Assembly: GCF_000620765.1 (NCBI RefSeq)
Contig: NZ_JIAK01000005.1
Location: 62,001-126,000, forward strand
From: Desulfovermiculus halophilus DSM 18834
GTDB lineage: Bacteria; Desulfobacterota; Desulfovibrionia; Desulfovibrionales; Desulfothermaceae
Length of the DNA stretch: 64,000 bases
Direction: 5' to 3'
The notes below the pieces were generated by a model. The model was not told the DNA's origin and ran no database searches. It worked only from the letters and a program-made list of their open reading frames with translations. Numbering within the stretch: position 1 is the stretch's first letter; every line of letters starts with the position of its first letter. Both the position numbers and the translations under genes were made by a program. Positions 35,595-46,051 of the stretch are shown one piece after another.

Positions 35595-35861
35595 ATGAAA
35601 AAGCGGATAATTGCCTGTTTCAGTCTGGGAATTTCTGCCCTGGGCCTGGGAGTATGTCTGGTCTGGCTCAATCTGCAGCTGGTGGACCTGTCCTACAGCA
35701 TCAAGAAGATGCACGATGTCCTGGAGGGAGAACGAAAGCTGAAATCAAAGCTTGTGGTTGAGCATATGAACCTGATGTCCTCCTATCAGCTGCAGGAAAA
35801 AGCGGCTGACATGGGGCTGCGGCCGCCGGAGAGCGGACAGGTCCGGTCCATGCAGGACTAG
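35595..35861 (+). CDS. ftsL: cell division protein FtsL-like
   Basis: This 88-aa bitopic membrane protein has an N-terminal membrane segment (about residues 4-27) and a coiled-coil-prone periplasmic part (VDLSYSIKKMHDVLEGERKL) ending in a short tail. Sequence conservation in FtsL is low, so the name rests on size, topology and position between rsmH and ftsI. AGGAGG at 35581-35586 fixes ATG 35595. Confidence 0.82.
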   Translation: MKKRIIACFSLGISALGLGVCLVWLNLQLVDLSYSIKKMHDVLEGERKLKSKLVVEHMNLMSSYQLQEKAADMGLRPPESGQVRSMQD

Positions 35862-35986
35862 TCCGCCGGGTGCAGATTTGCCGGCGGCGATCCAAAGCGA
35901 GGATTATGAGTATGGCGGCTCTGACCGGGACGACTCAAAGTTTTGATCGAATGCCCACCGCTTCTGACCAGGTGTAGAGAGAGCCT

Positions 35987-37975
35987 GTGGCTGGAAGACG
36001 ACATACGAAAGGTACCCGCTCGGCCCCCCGGGACTGGTCCAGGGCCCGGATCATCATCCTGGGTGCCGTCCTGGTTGTGGCCTGGAGCGGGTTGTGGGCC
36101 CGGGGATTCTATCTGCAGCTTCTGCGTGGTCCGGCCCTGTCTGCACAGGCCAGCTCTCAGCATTGGGGACAGGAGTCCGTGGCTGGACAGCGGGGGGAGA
36201 TCTTTGACCGCAACGGGGAACTGCTGGCCAAGAGTGTGCGGGTCAAGTCGGTTTTCGCCCGGCCGAGCAGAATACAGGATGTTCAAGAAACAGCCAGCAG
36301 GCTGGAGGAGATACTGGGGGGCAGGCGGAGCAGGTGGCTGACCAGATTGGAGTCCAAATCCTCATTCGTCTGGCTTCGGCGTCAGATCTCAGATCAGGCG
36401 GCGGCCGAGGTGGATGCATCCGGTCTGCCCGGGATATATTTAACCGAGGAGCAGCGCAGGTTCTACCCTCAGGGACATCTGGCCGGGCAGCTCCTGGGCT
36501 TTGTGGGAGTCGACAACCGGGGGCTGGAGGGACTGGAGCTGTCCTTTGATGCCCATCTCCAGGGTACAAAGCATACCTTTGTGGTCCAGCGGGACGCTGC
36601 GGGCAATGTCCTCTTTGCCCCGGGGCAGTTTCTCGGGGATTGGGCCGGGAAGGATCTCCGCCTGACCCTGGATTCCCAGATCCAGTATGCGGCGGAAGTG
36701 GCCTTGGATCGGGCCGTGTCAAAATACAATGCAAACTCGGGCATGTGTCTGGTGGCGGATGTGGACAGCGGGGAGGTGTTGGCCTGGGCCCAGGCGCCCT
36801 TGTTCAACCCCAATGCCTATCAGGTTTCCGATTCCAGGCTGTGGCGGAACCGTCTGGCCATGGATGAGTTCGAGCCGGGTTCCACCCTGAAGTCCATGCT
36901 CGTAGCGTCCGCGTTGCAGCACAATGTGGTCACGCCCCAGTCCATTTACTTTTGCGAAAACGGAAAATGGGCCTACAAAGGGCGGGTGGTCAACGATACC
37001 CATGAGTACGCCTGGCTGCCGGTTTCCCGGATTATCCGCTACTCCAGCAATATAGGGGCGGGAAAGATCGGTTTGGACCTGGGAAAGAAGCAGTACCATG
37101 CGACCTTGAAGGACCTTGGGCTGGGGACGCGGACCGGACTGCCCCTGCCGGCTGAGAATTCGGGGATTCTCAGGCGGCCGGAACGGTGGAATCAGGTCGA
37201 TCTGGTCTCGGCCAGCTTTGGGCAGGGAGTGGCGGTGACCGGACTGCAATTGGCCCAGGCCTATCTGTGTGTGTGCGCCCACGGACAATGGCGGCCCCTG
37301 CGCCTGGTCGTATCCCCGCGGCAGGAACGCCCCCGGCCCAGGAAGATCTTTTCCACCACCACTGCCGACCAGGTATTGGACATGCTGCGTGACGTGGTCC
37401 AGGAAGACGGAACCGGCACCCAGGCCCGAATCAAGGGGTTTGAAGTGGGCGGAAAGACGGGAACGGCGCAAAAGGCCAGTGCCAAGGGCGGATACGGGAA
37501 TACCTACGTCGCCTCCTTTGTCGGAATATTGCCGGCCTTGGATCCGGAATTCCTGATTGTGGCCGTCATTGACGAACCATCTCCTCAGCACTACGGGGGG
37601 GTGGTTGCCGCCCCCGCGGTCAAGGCAGTGAGCAAGGAGCTTTTGGTCTGGTCCGGGCTGCACGATACTGGCAACGCGCGCCTCCAGGCCGGCAGGACCC
37701 CGGAGCAGACAGCTCCAAACATCGAGTTTCAGGCCGACACAACGTCCTCTGGACCGAAGCTTGGGAACGGAGACAGGGTCCCGGATCTGTGCGGGGTGTC
37801 CCTGCGCCGGGCTGTGGAGTTTCTGGCCGGGCAGGGAATCATGCCCAAGATCAAGGGGGAAGGAGTGGTGGTCAGTAAACAGAGGCCGAAACCCCGGAGC
37901 GATATGGACCAGGCGAAAGCCCAGGACTGGACCCTGTGGCTGTCGGATGCAATCCCGACTGAGGAGCCGAGCTGA
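35987..37975 (+). CDS. ftsI: septal peptidoglycan transpeptidase FtsI (class B PBP) with PASTA domain
   Basis: The 662-aa protein has an N-terminal membrane anchor (about 20-42), a dimerisation domain, and a transpeptidase with Ser299-T-L-Lys302, SSN at 353-355 and KTG at 490-492. It ends in a single PASTA-like domain (about 595-655), unlike E. coli FtsI but as in SpoVD-type and many deltaproteobacterial enzymes. GTG 35987 is preceded by a weak GAGAG site. It acts with FtsW at the septum. Confidence 0.95.
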   Translation: MAGRRHTKGTRSAPRDWSRARIIILGAVLVVAWSGLWARGFYLQLLRGPALSAQASSQHWGQESVAGQRGEIFDRNGELLAKSVRVKSVFARPSRIQDVQETASRLEEILGGRRSRWLTRLESKSSFVWLRRQISDQAAAEVDASGLPGIYLTEEQRRFYPQGHLAGQLLGFVGVDNRGLEGLELSFDAHLQGTKHTFVVQRDAAGNVLFAPGQFLGDWAGKDLRLTLDSQIQYAAEVALDRAVSKYNANSGMCLVADVDSGEVLAWAQAPLFNPNAYQVSDSRLWRNRLAMDEFEPGSTLKSMLVASALQHNVVTPQSIYFCENGKWAYKGRVVNDTHEYAWLPVSRIIRYSSNIGAGKIGLDLGKKQYHATLKDLGLGTRTGLPLPAENSGILRRPERWNQVDLVSASFGQGVAVTGLQLAQAYLCVCAHGQWRPLRLVVSPRQERPRPRKIFSTTTADQVLDMLRDVVQEDGTGTQARIKGFEVGGKTGTAQKASAKGGYGNTYVASFVGILPALDPEFLIVAVIDEPSPQHYGGVVAAPAVKAVSKELLVWSGLHDTGNARLQAGRTPEQTAPNIEFQADTTSSGPKLGNGDRVPDLCGVSLRRAVEFLAGQGIMPKIKGEGVVVSKQRPKPRSDMDQAKAQDWTLWLSDAIPTEEPS

Positions 37976-37977
37976 TC

Positions 37978-39450
37978 ATGGCATCGGATTGTGCTCAGCA
38001 GCCCGGAGCGGGAGGAGAGATGCCCGGATGGGAACAGCTTGTGGCCCATGTTCGGCACGGGGCAGAGGTGAGGACCCATTCCGGGCGGGTCCAAAGCGGG
38101 GATGTCTTTGTGGCTCTGCCGGGGACCCGCACGGATGGAGCAAGCTATATTCCGCATGCGGTGGAAAAGGGAGCAGCCTGGGTGGTCCACTCCAGGCAGA
38201 TACGTTCCCAGTCCACCCCCGGGGTTTGCTTTCTGGCCCACCCTGATGTAAGCGCCGCCTTGGGCCGGCTGGCGAGGGTCAGATACGGCACAGATAAGCT
38301 CAGGCCTTTTTTGATCGGGATTACCGGGACCAACGGCAAGACCACGGTCAGCTATATGGTGGAACACCTGGTCCACAGGGCGGGAAAGTCCTGCGGGGTG
38401 CTGGGAACCATCAACTATCGATGGCAGGACGTTGAACGGGAGGCGAGCCTGACCACTCCCGGCTGTCTGGAGCTGCATGCCATGGTGGCTCAAATGGCCG
38501 AGGATGGAGTGGATGTGGCCTGTATGGAGGTCTCATCTCATGCCTTGGACCAGGAGCGCACGGCCGGATTGGAGTTTGACCTGACCGTGTTCACGAATTT
38601 AACCCAGGACCATCTGGACTACCATCAGGACATGGAGGCCTATTTTCAGAGCAAGTCCAAGCTGTTTTCCCCTTTCTCCTGTGCCTCGGTCCTCAACTTC
38701 GACAATCCCTGGGGACGGCGCCTGGCCGAGGTGGCCGCCGCGGGATGCGGATTTTCTTTGACCGGGGATCAGGTCCCCGGCTGGCCCTGTCTTCGGGGTC
38801 GGATACAGCATATGGACCGGACCGGACAAGTCCTGGAGATGGAGGATCCCAGGATCGGGACCTGGACCCTGCGTTCCGAGCTGGCGGGCAGGCACAATGC
38901 GTCGAATCTGCTGGCTGCCCAAGCCGTCGGCCTGGAGCTGGGTCTCGGAGCGGACCATCTGAAGGCCCTGGAAGATTTTTCCGGCCCTCCCGGGCGCCTG
39001 CAACGGATCGAGGGGCCAAGAGGGCAGCACGTGTTTGTGGATTATGCCCATACCCCGGATGCCCTGGTCAATGTCCTGTCCGCCCTGAAGGAGCTTGATT
39101 TTGATCGCTTGTTTGTGGTGTTCGGATGCGGCGGAGACCGGGATCCGGGCAAGCGTCCCTTGATGGGGGAGGCAGTGGCCAGATTTGCCGATGTGGCTGT
39201 GCTTACCTCGGACAATCCCCGGCATGAGGATCCTGAACAGATTATGCAGGCTGTGCTGCCCGGCTTGGCCGGGTGCCCGAGGGTTGTGAGCGAACCGGAT
39301 CGGCGCAAGGCCATCCAGTGGGCCCTGAGGACCATTGGGCCCAGAGATGCTCTGCTCATCGCCGGGAAAGGGCACGAGTGCACACAGCAGATCGGGGACC
39401 GCAAGATCCCGTTTCGGGACGAGCAGGTGGTGGTGGAATACTGGACCTAA
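37978..39450 (+). CDS. murE: UDP-MurNAc-tripeptide synthetase (meso-DAP adding) MurE
   Basis: This 490-aa Mur ligase has the ATP loop GITGTNGKTT (about 114-123), TTPGCLELH, MEVSSHALDQ and the DNPRHEDP motif around residue 409. The DNPR form is characteristic of diaminopimelate-adding enzymes. It starts two bases after the ftsI stop. It is separated from murF by about 400 bp carrying a mobile element, a break unusual for this cluster. Confidence 0.96.
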   Translation: MASDCAQQPGAGGEMPGWEQLVAHVRHGAEVRTHSGRVQSGDVFVALPGTRTDGASYIPHAVEKGAAWVVHSRQIRSQSTPGVCFLAHPDVSAALGRLARVRYGTDKLRPFLIGITGTNGKTTVSYMVEHLVHRAGKSCGVLGTINYRWQDVEREASLTTPGCLELHAMVAQMAEDGVDVACMEVSSHALDQERTAGLEFDLTVFTNLTQDHLDYHQDMEAYFQSKSKLFSPFSCASVLNFDNPWGRRLAEVAAAGCGFSLTGDQVPGWPCLRGRIQHMDRTGQVLEMEDPRIGTWTLRSELAGRHNASNLLAAQAVGLELGLGADHLKALEDFSGPPGRLQRIEGPRGQHVFVDYAHTPDALVNVLSALKELDFDRLFVVFGCGGDRDPGKRPLMGEAVARFADVAVLTSDNPRHEDPEQIMQAVLPGLAGCPRVVSEPDRRKAIQWALRTIGPRDALLIAGKGHECTQQIGDRKIPFRDEQVVVEYWT

Positions 39451-39546
39451 CCCGCAGGAGGTGGCCGTGTTGGCTCCTGGACCCAAAGCATACAACAAAT
39501 TTCAAAGCTCCACAGTCATGGTCCAAGCACCTCTATGGTCTGCACA

Positions 39547-39554
39547 GAAAGAAA
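39547..39554 (+). repeat. left 8-bp target duplication (gaaagaaa)
   Basis: GAAAGAAA directly abuts the left terminal repeat of the element and is repeated exactly at 39827-39834 on the other side. Confidence 0.8.
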
Positions 39555-39826
39555 GGTTCTTCGACCTAGTCTGTGGATTTTTTGAGTTTGCCATCTCTTC
39601 TGGCGCGCCCACTTTCGGCCCGGTATTTTCTAAGTCCTGCCAAAGGGGGATCTCTGCCCCCTCCAGGCACTCACATGATGGACATTGCCTTCAGATGGAC
39701 TGAGCATATCATGCATGTGAGTGCCTGGTGGCGGGACCAAGAAAATGTGCGGGCCTGCCGCTTACGGCACACAGAAGAGACGGCTAAGTCTTATGTATGC
39801 AATGTCACTTTCTGTGTCGAAGGGCC
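39555..39826. mobile_element. 272-bp non-coding palindromic transposable element (MITE-like) between murE and murF
   Basis: The ends are GGTTCTTCGAC (39555-39565) and GTCGAAGGGCC (39816-39826), inverted with two mismatches. The whole element is a large imperfect inverted repeat: the left arm resembles the reverse complement of the right (both contain GCC(A/G)TCTCTTCTG), and the tip is a perfect 15-bp inverted repeat CCAGGCACTCACATG (39663-39677/39714-39728) with a 36-nt loop. No protein is encoded. Exact 8-bp direct repeats flank it. The rest of 39451-39853 has no gene. GG-starting ends with 8-bp duplications suggest mobilisation by an ISL3-like transposase, which is inference. Confidence 0.85.
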
Positions 39827-39834
39827 GAAAGAAA
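39827..39834 (+). repeat. right 8-bp target duplication (gaaagaaa)
   Basis: This is the second exact copy of GAAAGAAA, immediately after the right terminal repeat and 19 bp before the murF start codon. Confidence 0.8.
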
Positions 39835-39853
39835 ACATCAGGATAGACGTAGC

Positions 39854-41242
39854 ATGAAGCTCAGCCTTACCCAGATAGGTCAGGCCATGAAGGCGGTTGG
39901 GGATTATGAGAACGCCCAGGACGTGACGGCCGCCAGCGTGCAGACCGACAGCCGCCTAGTGCAGCCCGGGGATCTTTTTGTCTGCATCCAGGGAGAGCGC
40001 TTCGACGGGCACAACTTCGCCCGGGAGGCAGTGCACAAAGGGGCCCTGGCCGTGGTTGTGGAACGGCCGCTCCTGGATGTGTCCTCAGACGTGCCCATGC
40101 TTTTGGTTCAGGATTCGATTCAGGCCCTGGCCGATCTGGCCGGGTACTGGAGGAGCCAGTTTCAGGGGCGGGTAGTGGCTGTGACCGGTTCAGCCGGGAA
40201 GACCACGGTCAAGGAGCTCATAGCTGCGGTTCTGGCCCAGAATGCCGAAGTGGGCAGAAACTACAAAAACTGGAACAACCGGCTGGGAGTGGCCCTGTCT
40301 ATCTTATCCATGCACGGCAGAGAGGACTATTGGGTCCTGGAGGCCGGAGTGAGCGAGACAGGGGAGATGGAAGACCTGGCCGCTGTGTTGGCCCCGGATC
40401 TGGCGGTGATGATCAATGTCGGACCTGCCCATCTGCAGGGTCTGCATTCGGTTCAGGGAGTGGCCCGGGAAAAGGCCCGTCTGGTTGATGCCGTTCCCTC
40501 CGGAGGGGCGGTTGTGGCCAGCCGGGATTATCCGGAGCTGCTCCAGGCCCTTCCGGAGGACAGAGAGGTTGTGCTGCGCACCTTCTCCACCCGGCCCGAT
40601 GCCGGCGGGGATTGCTGTGTGCTCAGCCCGGTCGATGCCGAAGGGGGCAGCCTACGCATCAAGGCGGGAGACACGGAGATTGTGCTGGGGCTGTCCAGGG
40701 ACAGGTCCTGGGTTGCGGAGAACATCCTGGCTGCGGTCTGCGCCACCCGGTATCTGGGATGCTCAGGGGAGGAGATCCAAGCCGGGCTGGATCAGACCCG
40801 CCTTCCTGAACACCGGGGAGACGCAGTCCGCTGCGGACAGGTGACCATTCTGGACGACTGCTACAACGCCAACCCCCTCTCCATGCGCTGGGCCCTGGAC
40901 TGGGCCCGAAAAACAGCGGGTACCGAACCGCTGGTTCTGATCCTGGGAGAGATGAAAGAGCTCGGGGAGCAGTCCGAAGCGCTGCACGAAGAATTGGGAC
41001 ACCAGGCCGCCGAAACCAAGCCCAGAGGGGTTCTGTATTTCGGAGGGCAGGAGCGGGCCTTTCGCCGGGGCTTTGAACGGGCCGGGGGTTCGGTCATGCT
41101 CACTGTGCAAGGGGAACGTGATTTTGGGGCCCAGTGGCGAAGGCTGGGGGTCCAAAGCGGAGTTGTCCTGGTCAAGGGCTCCCGCGGGTGCGCCCTGGAA
41201 CGCTTTGTACAACGTCTGCAGCAGGAACTTGGGGCAGCATGA
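39854..41242 (+). CDS. murF: UDP-MurNAc-tripeptide-D-Ala-D-Ala ligase MurF
   Basis: This 462-aa Mur ligase has the ATP loop [14 protein letters not shown] (around residue 108), [13 protein letters not shown] and [14 protein letters not shown] 39854 begins the usual [13 protein letters not shown]-terminus but has only a weak AGGA site. The frame is open upstream into the mobile element, which could add 19 residues from ATG 39797. The element next door may have replaced the native upstream sequence. The stop overlaps mraY (ATGA). Confidence 0.95.
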   Translation: MKLSLTQIGQAMKAVGDYENAQDVTAASVQTDSRLVQPGDLFVCIQGERFDGHNFAREAVHKGALAVVVERPLLDVSSDVPMLLVQDSIQALADLAGYWRSQFQGRVVAVTGSAGKTTVKELIAAVLAQNAEVGRNYKNWNNRLGVALSILSMHGREDYWVLEAGVSETGEMEDLAAVLAPDLAVMINVGPAHLQGLHSVQGVAREKARLVDAVPSGGAVVASRDYPELLQALPEDREVVLRTFSTRPDAGGDCCVLSPVDAEGGSLRIKAGDTEIVLGLSRDRSWVAENILAAVCATRYLGCSGEEIQAGLDQTRLPEHRGDAVRCGQVTILDDCYNANPLSMRWALDWARKTAGTEPLVLILGEMKELGEQSEALHEELGHQAAETKPRGVLYFGGQERAFRRGFERAGGSVMLTVQGERDFGAQWRRLGVQSGVVLVKGSRGCALERFVQRLQQELGAA

Positions 41243-42318
41243 TCTATCACCTCCTCTATCCGCTTAGTGAGCACTTTGGACTATTCAACGTCTTTCGGTA
41301 TATCACCTTCCGGTCCATCTATGCCCTGCTGACAGCCCTGATTCTGACCATCATCATCGGCCCTCGGTTCATTCATTGGCTGCAGCGCATAAAATGCGGG
41401 CAGTACATTCAGGAGGACGGACCGGAGAATCACCAGCGCAAGGCAGGGACCCCGACCATGGGCGGCCTGCTCATTGCCTTTTCCCTGTTGAGCAGCGTTC
41501 TGCTGTGGGGGAATCTGACCAATGTCTATCTCTGGCTCACGATTTTTGTCTTCGCCGGGTTTGGATGTATCGGATTTGTGGACGACTACCTGAAAGTGGT
41601 CCGCAAGCAGAACAAGGGGTTGAGCCCCAGGCAAAAGTTCGGATGGCAATTTCTTGTGGCGGCGGCGGCCATAGGCGTCTTGATTGTGCTCCCGGGATAT
41701 TCCAGTTCGTTGTATATCCCCTTCATCAAGTGGGTGCAGCCGAACTTGGGCTGGTTCTATCTGCTGTTTGCCCTGGTGGTGATCGTCGGGTCCTCCAATG
41801 CGGTGAATTTAACGGACGGATTGGACGGGCTGGCCATTGGGCCGACCATTGTGGTCGGGGGATGTCTGCTTCTTTTCGTCTATGTGGCAGGGCACGTGGA
41901 GATAGCCAAGTACCTACAGGTGGCGTATGTTCCGGGAGTGGGGGAGGTAACCGTTTTCTGCGGCGCCCTGGTGGGTGCAGGGCTTGGTTTTTTATGGTTC
42001 AACGCCTATCCGGCTCAGGTGTTTATGGGCGATGTGGGCAGTCTGAGCCTGGGGGCCTCCATCGGATTCATTGCTATTTTATGCAAGCAGGAACTGGTTC
42101 TGCTGGTGGTCGGCGGGCTTTTTGTGGTCGAGACCCTGTCAGTGATCATTCAGGTCGGCTATTTCAAGTTCTCGGGCGGAAAGCGGTTTTTCCGCATGGC
42201 TCCCCTCCATCATCACTTTGAGCTGACCGGGATTCCGGAGTCCAAGATCATCGTCCGCTTCTGGATCCTGTCTATTCTCCTGGCCATGCTGGCCTTAAGC
42301 ACATTGAAGCTGCGGTAA
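41239..42318 (+). CDS. mraY: phospho-MurNAc-pentapeptide translocase MraY
   Basis: This 359-aa polytopic membrane enzyme forms lipid I on undecaprenyl phosphate. It shows [10 protein letters not shown], the catalytic FVDDYLKV and [10 protein letters not shown] segments, [15 protein letters not shown], and [10 protein letters not shown] with the three-histidine motif. ATG 41239 overlaps the murF stop. Confidence 0.97.
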   Translation: MIYHLLYPLSEHFGLFNVFRYITFRSIYALLTALILTIIIGPRFIHWLQRIKCGQYIQEDGPENHQRKAGTPTMGGLLIAFSLLSSVLLWGNLTNVYLWLTIFVFAGFGCIGFVDDYLKVVRKQNKGLSPRQKFGWQFLVAAAAIGVLIVLPGYSSSLYIPFIKWVQPNLGWFYLLFALVVIVGSSNAVNLTDGLDGLAIGPTIVVGGCLLLFVYVAGHVEIAKYLQVAYVPGVGEVTVFCGALVGAGLGFLWFNAYPAQVFMGDVGSLSLGASIGFIAILCKQELVLLVVGGLFVVETLSVIIQVGYFKFSGGKRFFRMAPLHHHFELTGIPESKIIVRFWILSILLAMLALSTLKLR

Positions 42319-42366
42319 TTGGGCGGCTTACAAATACAGAACATGGGAATGAAGGACGCACACAGA

Positions 42367-43692
42367 ATGGGATGCGCATGCCAGGGTCCAAATCCGCGCA
42401 CTCCTGCGGAGATCGCAGGGCGCCGGGTAACCGTGGTCGGGGCCGGTCGTTCCGGCCGGGCGGCGGCTGCTCTGGCCGCCCGGGCCGGGGCGGAGGTCAC
42501 CCTTGCGGAGGCGCATCCAGGCGCTGTGTCCGAGGCTCAGCATCGGGACCTGACAGCCCAGGGCATTGAGCTCTCTGTCGGCCCGCATACAAGTGACGAT
42601 TTCGCCGGGGCCCAGGTGGTGGTCCTCAGCCCGGGGATCGCACAGAAGAACATCGCTCCCTTTCTCCCTCACAGGGGCAGGGTGCAGGTCATATCCGAGC
42701 TGGAGCTTGCCCTGGCCTGGGTCCGGGAGCCGATTATCGCTGTGACCGGGACCAATGGCAAGACAACCACAGTAAGCTTAATCGATCATATCCTGCGCTG
42801 TTCCGGGGTGGAGTGCTTTACCGGCGGAAATATCGGAACGCCCCTGTCCGAGTATGTCCTCTCCGGCCGGGACAAGGATGTGGTGGTCCTGGAGGTGAGC
42901 AGCTTTCAGCTCCAGCACACCTGGTCTCTCCAGCCCAGAGTTGCGGTATGGTTGAACTTTTCAGTCAATCATCTGGATCACCACCAGGACCTGGAGGAGT
43001 ACCGGCGGGCGAAGCGGTCCCTGTTCGCCGGGCAAGGGCCCGGGGATACGGCCCTGATCCACGCCTCCCTGTGGCCCGAGGTCCAGGACGGTGAATTGAC
43101 CCAAGCCGAGACAGTGATCTTTGACCGGGAGCACGGCTTTGAGCTGCCGCAGCTTCCAGGGGCCCACAACAGCGCGAACATGGAGGCGGCCTATCTGGCC
43201 TGTGCCCGGTGGGGAGTCTCCGCCCAAGCCGCCAGACAAGGAATGCAGAGCTATGAGCCGCATCCCCACCGCCTGCAGCAGGCCGGGGAAAAAAACGGGG
43301 TGCTCTTTGTCAACGATTCCAAGGCGACCACCGTGCACGCCATGCAGGCGGCCCTGTGCAGCTTGGACAGGCCGATCCATCTCTTGGCCGGCGGGCGGTA
43401 CAAAGGCGGCGATCTGCAGGAGGTGGTGGATCTGCTCCGTCAGCGGGTGCGCAGCGTCACTTTGTTCGGGGAAAGCCGGGAGATCTTCACCCAGGCCTGG
43501 GGGGGCGTGGTACCCATGGATTGGAGGCCGACCCTGGAAGAGGCTGTGGCTCACGCGGCAGGGCTGGCCCGGTCCGGCGAGGTGGTCCTGCTCTCTCCGG
43601 GAACGGCCAGCTTTGATCTGTTCCCCGGATACGCCGCCCGGGGAGAGGCCTTTGTCCGGGCGGTGACGGAGCTGACCGGCGGCGGGCAGTGA
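42367..43692 (+). CDS. murD: UDP-MurNAc-L-Ala:D-Glu ligase MurD
   Basis: This cytoplasmic Mur ligase shows RRVTVVGAGRSGRAAAAL at the N-terminal nucleotide fold, ATP loop VTGTNGKTTTVSLI, NHLDHHQDLEEYRRAK, HRLQQAGEKNGVLFVNDSKAT and SPGTASFDLF. The start is uncertain: GAAGGA at 42350-42355 suits ATG 42367, while in-frame TTG 42319 and ATG 42343 or 42349 would add up to 16 residues and abut mraY. Confidence 0.92.
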   Translation: MGCACQGPNPRTPAEIAGRRVTVVGAGRSGRAAAALAARAGAEVTLAEAHPGAVSEAQHRDLTAQGIELSVGPHTSDDFAGAQVVVLSPGIAQKNIAPFLPHRGRVQVISELELALAWVREPIIAVTGTNGKTTTVSLIDHILRCSGVECFTGGNIGTPLSEYVLSGRDKDVVVLEVSSFQLQHTWSLQPRVAVWLNFSVNHLDHHQDLEEYRRAKRSLFAGQGPGDTALIHASLWPEVQDGELTQAETVIFDREHGFELPQLPGAHNSANMEAAYLACARWGVSAQAARQGMQSYEPHPHRLQQAGEKNGVLFVNDSKATTVHAMQAALCSLDRPIHLLAGGRYKGGDLQEVVDLLRQRVRSVTLFGESREIFTQAWGGVVPMDWRPTLEEAVAHAAGLARSGEVVLLSPGTASFDLFPGYAARGEAFVRAVTELTGGGQ

Positions 43693-43833
43693 TTCAACGA
43701 CTTTTGCCTGATATGAAAAAGCCGGGAAGAGGTATGCACGGGATTATGGATTGGGGAATGAGTTCTTACGGTCTCCATGAGTGGTCCGGCCCCAGGGGGC
43801 GGGTCACTGCATACGGAGGGGCCTAGCCGGGAT

Positions 43834-44958
43834 ATGAGCGGGAACAGGGAGCAGGAGCACCTTCGGGAGCTGGCCGACTGGTGGCTGGTGGGATCCGCCT
43901 TGATCCTCATGGGCCTGGGGCTGGTCATGGTCTACAGCGCCAGCGGGGTCATGGCCGAGCGTCTTTTCGCGGACAGCGATCATTTTTTTCTGCGCCAGTC
44001 CGTGTACGCGGGAATGGGGCTGGCGGTCATGTGGATCGGAGCCAAGATCCCCATGGGCTTTGTCTACAGATTCGTCTACCTCTGGCTCATGGTGGTTCTT
44101 GTCCTCCTGGCCCTGACCCTGACTCCTCTCGGGGTTCGAGCCGGCGGGGCAAGCAGGTGGCTGGACATGGGAAGCTTTTCCCTGCAGCCCCTGGAGCTGG
44201 CCAAGATCGCCCTTGTCCTCTATCTGGGCTATTTTCTCAGTCATAAGCAGGACAAGATGAAGACCTTCAGCGTGGGGTTTGTCCCTCCGGTGATCATCAC
44301 CGGGATCATCGCCGGAATGCTTCTCTTGCAGCCTGATTTCGGGGGGGCCGTTTTCATTGCCGCACTCTTTTTCACCATGAGCATGGTCGGGGGGACCCGG
44401 CTCTTGTATCTTTTGAGCTCCGGGCTGCTTTGCTTGGGGATCGGGGCCTATATGATCGTCAGTTCCCCGTACCGGCTCAAGCGATGGCTGGCCTTTCTGG
44501 ATCCGTTTCAGAACGCGGCCGATTCCGGATACCAGGTCGTCCAGTCTCTGTACGGCCTGGGGCTGGGCGGACTGTTCGGGCAGGGGCTGGGGGCCGGGAA
44601 GCAGAAGCTGTTCTTCCTCCCTGAGGGCCATACGGATTTTATCGTGTCCGTTCTTGGTGAAGAGCTGGGTTTCGCCGGCCTGTCCATCCTGTTTGTCTGC
44701 CTGGGGGTGTATATGTTTCGCGGGTTGACCATCGCCTTGAATCAGGACGACCTCCAGGACAGGTTCACCGCCCTGGGGCTGTGCCTGGTGGTCGTCCTCT
44801 GCGCTCTGCTCAATCTGGCCGTGGTCATGGGGGCTGTCCCTCCAAAAGGGCTGCCCATGCCTTTCATCAGCTACGGGGGGTCGAATCTGCTGGTCGCCTG
44901 CATGTGCACAGGGCTCTTGGTCAATATCGAACGCCGGGGCAGAGGCGCGCATGGATAG
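43834..44958 (+). CDS. ftsW: lipid II polymerase FtsW (SEDS family)
   Basis: This polytopic septal glycosyltransferase partners FtsI. It shows VYSASGVMAE, WLDMGSFSLQPLELAKIAL, the LQPDFGGA segment with the conserved Asp, EGHTDFIVSVLGEELGF and PFISYGGSNL. I prefer ATG 43834, which follows GGAGGGG by about 12 bp (374 aa); ATG 43777 is an alternative adding 19 residues. The end overlaps murG by 8 bp. Confidence 0.93.
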   Translation: MSGNREQEHLRELADWWLVGSALILMGLGLVMVYSASGVMAERLFADSDHFFLRQSVYAGMGLAVMWIGAKIPMGFVYRFVYLWLMVVLVLLALTLTPLGVRAGGASRWLDMGSFSLQPLELAKIALVLYLGYFLSHKQDKMKTFSVGFVPPVIITGIIAGMLLLQPDFGGAVFIAALFFTMSMVGGTRLLYLLSSGLLCLGIGAYMIVSSPYRLKRWLAFLDPFQNAADSGYQVVQSLYGLGLGGLFGQGLGAGKQKLFFLPEGHTDFIVSVLGEELGFAGLSILFVCLGVYMFRGLTIALNQDDLQDRFTALGLCLVVVLCALLNLAVVMGAVPPKGLPMPFISYGGSNLLVACMCTGLLVNIERRGRGAHG

Positions 44959-46051
44959 GATAGTTCTCAGCTCCGGGGGGACCGGGGGCCATATCTTTCC
45001 TGCTCTGGCCGTGGCCGAGAGCATCAGGGAATCCTATCCCCGGGCTGAGCTCCTGTTTGTGGGAGGGGAGCACGGCCCTGAAGGCAAATGGGCCGAGGAG
45101 GCCGGCATCCCTTTCGTCGGCTTGCCGGCCCAGGGTGTGCTGGGCCGGGGGATCCGCTCTTTGGGATCTGCCTGGTGGATGCTCCGCAGTCTGATGCGCT
45201 GCTGGAAGACCTATGCCCGGTTCAAGCCTCAAGTTGTTCTGGGGTTCGGGAGTTATGCATCATTTGTCCCGGTCCTGATCGCCGCCTGGAAGCGGATTCC
45301 CTGTGCAGTTCACGAGCAGAACGCCCATCCGGGAGTTACCAACCGGTTTTTGGGCAAGCGGGTACAGCGGGTGTTTCTGTCTTTTCCGGACGAGCAGGGG
45401 TGGTTTGATCCCCAAAAGGTCAGGGTGACCGGAAATCCGGTCCGGACCAGCCTGATCACCCTGGGAGGCAAGGAAAAGATCTACACCCACCAAAGCGGCC
45501 ATCGAGTCCTGGTTTTGGGTGGGAGTCAGGGAGCCCAGGCCATCAATCAGGCCGTTCTTCAGGCCCTGCCTCAGCTGCTGCCGCAGGGGGTGCAGGTACT
45601 GCATCAGGCTGGAGAGCGGCACTATGCAGAGTTCAGCGCGCACTACGACGCATTTGATCCGGACCAGGCCAAGGTGGTCCCTTTTATCCAGGACATGGCT
45701 GCGGCCTATTCCTGGGCCGATTTAGTGGTCAGCCGGGCCGGGGCCTCCACAGTGGCCGAGCTCACGGTTATCGGCCGGCCCAGCGTGCTCATTCCGTTCC
45801 CCTATGCTGTGCATCAGCATCAGCTGCACAACGCAAAGCTGCTGGAAAAGGCGGGTGCTGCCATGGTTGTGGAGCAGAGCTATCTGCCGGAAGTAGACCT
45901 GGCGGATATGATTTTGAATCTTCTGGCCCTGCCGGACAAGCTTCTAGCCATGGGCCGGGCGGCACGGCAGCTGGGCCAGCCTGAGGCTACCCGGAGCATT
46001 GTTCAGGAAGTGGCCGCAATGTCTGCTGTTAAAGGAAAAAGTCGTTCATGA
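44951..46051 (+). CDS. murG: UDP-GlcNAc transferase MurG
   Basis: This peripheral GT-B enzyme converts lipid I to lipid II. Conserved features are the N-terminal [53 protein letters not shown] and [11 protein letters not shown]. The protein is 366 aa. The start lies inside the end of ftsW and the stop overlaps murC (ATGA). Confidence 0.97.
   Translation: MDRIVLSSGGTGGHIFPALAVAESIRESYPRAELLFVGGEHGPEGKWAEEAGIPFVGLPAQGVLGRGIRSLGSAWWMLRSLMRCWKTYARFKPQVVLGFGSYASFVPVLIAAWKRIPCAVHEQNAHPGVTNRFLGKRVQRVFLSFPDEQGWFDPQKVRVTGNPVRTSLITLGGKEKIYTHQSGHRVLVLGGSQGAQAINQAVLQALPQLLPQGVQVLHQAGERHYAEFSAHYDAFDPDQAKVVPFIQDMAAAYSWADLVVSRAGASTVAELTVIGRPSVLIPFPYAVHQHQLHNAKLLEKAGAAMVVEQSYLPEVDLADMILNLLALPDKLLAMGRAARQLGQPEATRSIVQEVAAMSAVKGKSRS

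Noticed and set aside
39573-39857. Open frame of 94 codons within the 272-bp mobile element
   Set aside because: It runs through both palindromic arms and out of the element, has no ribosome site and no resemblance to a transposase.
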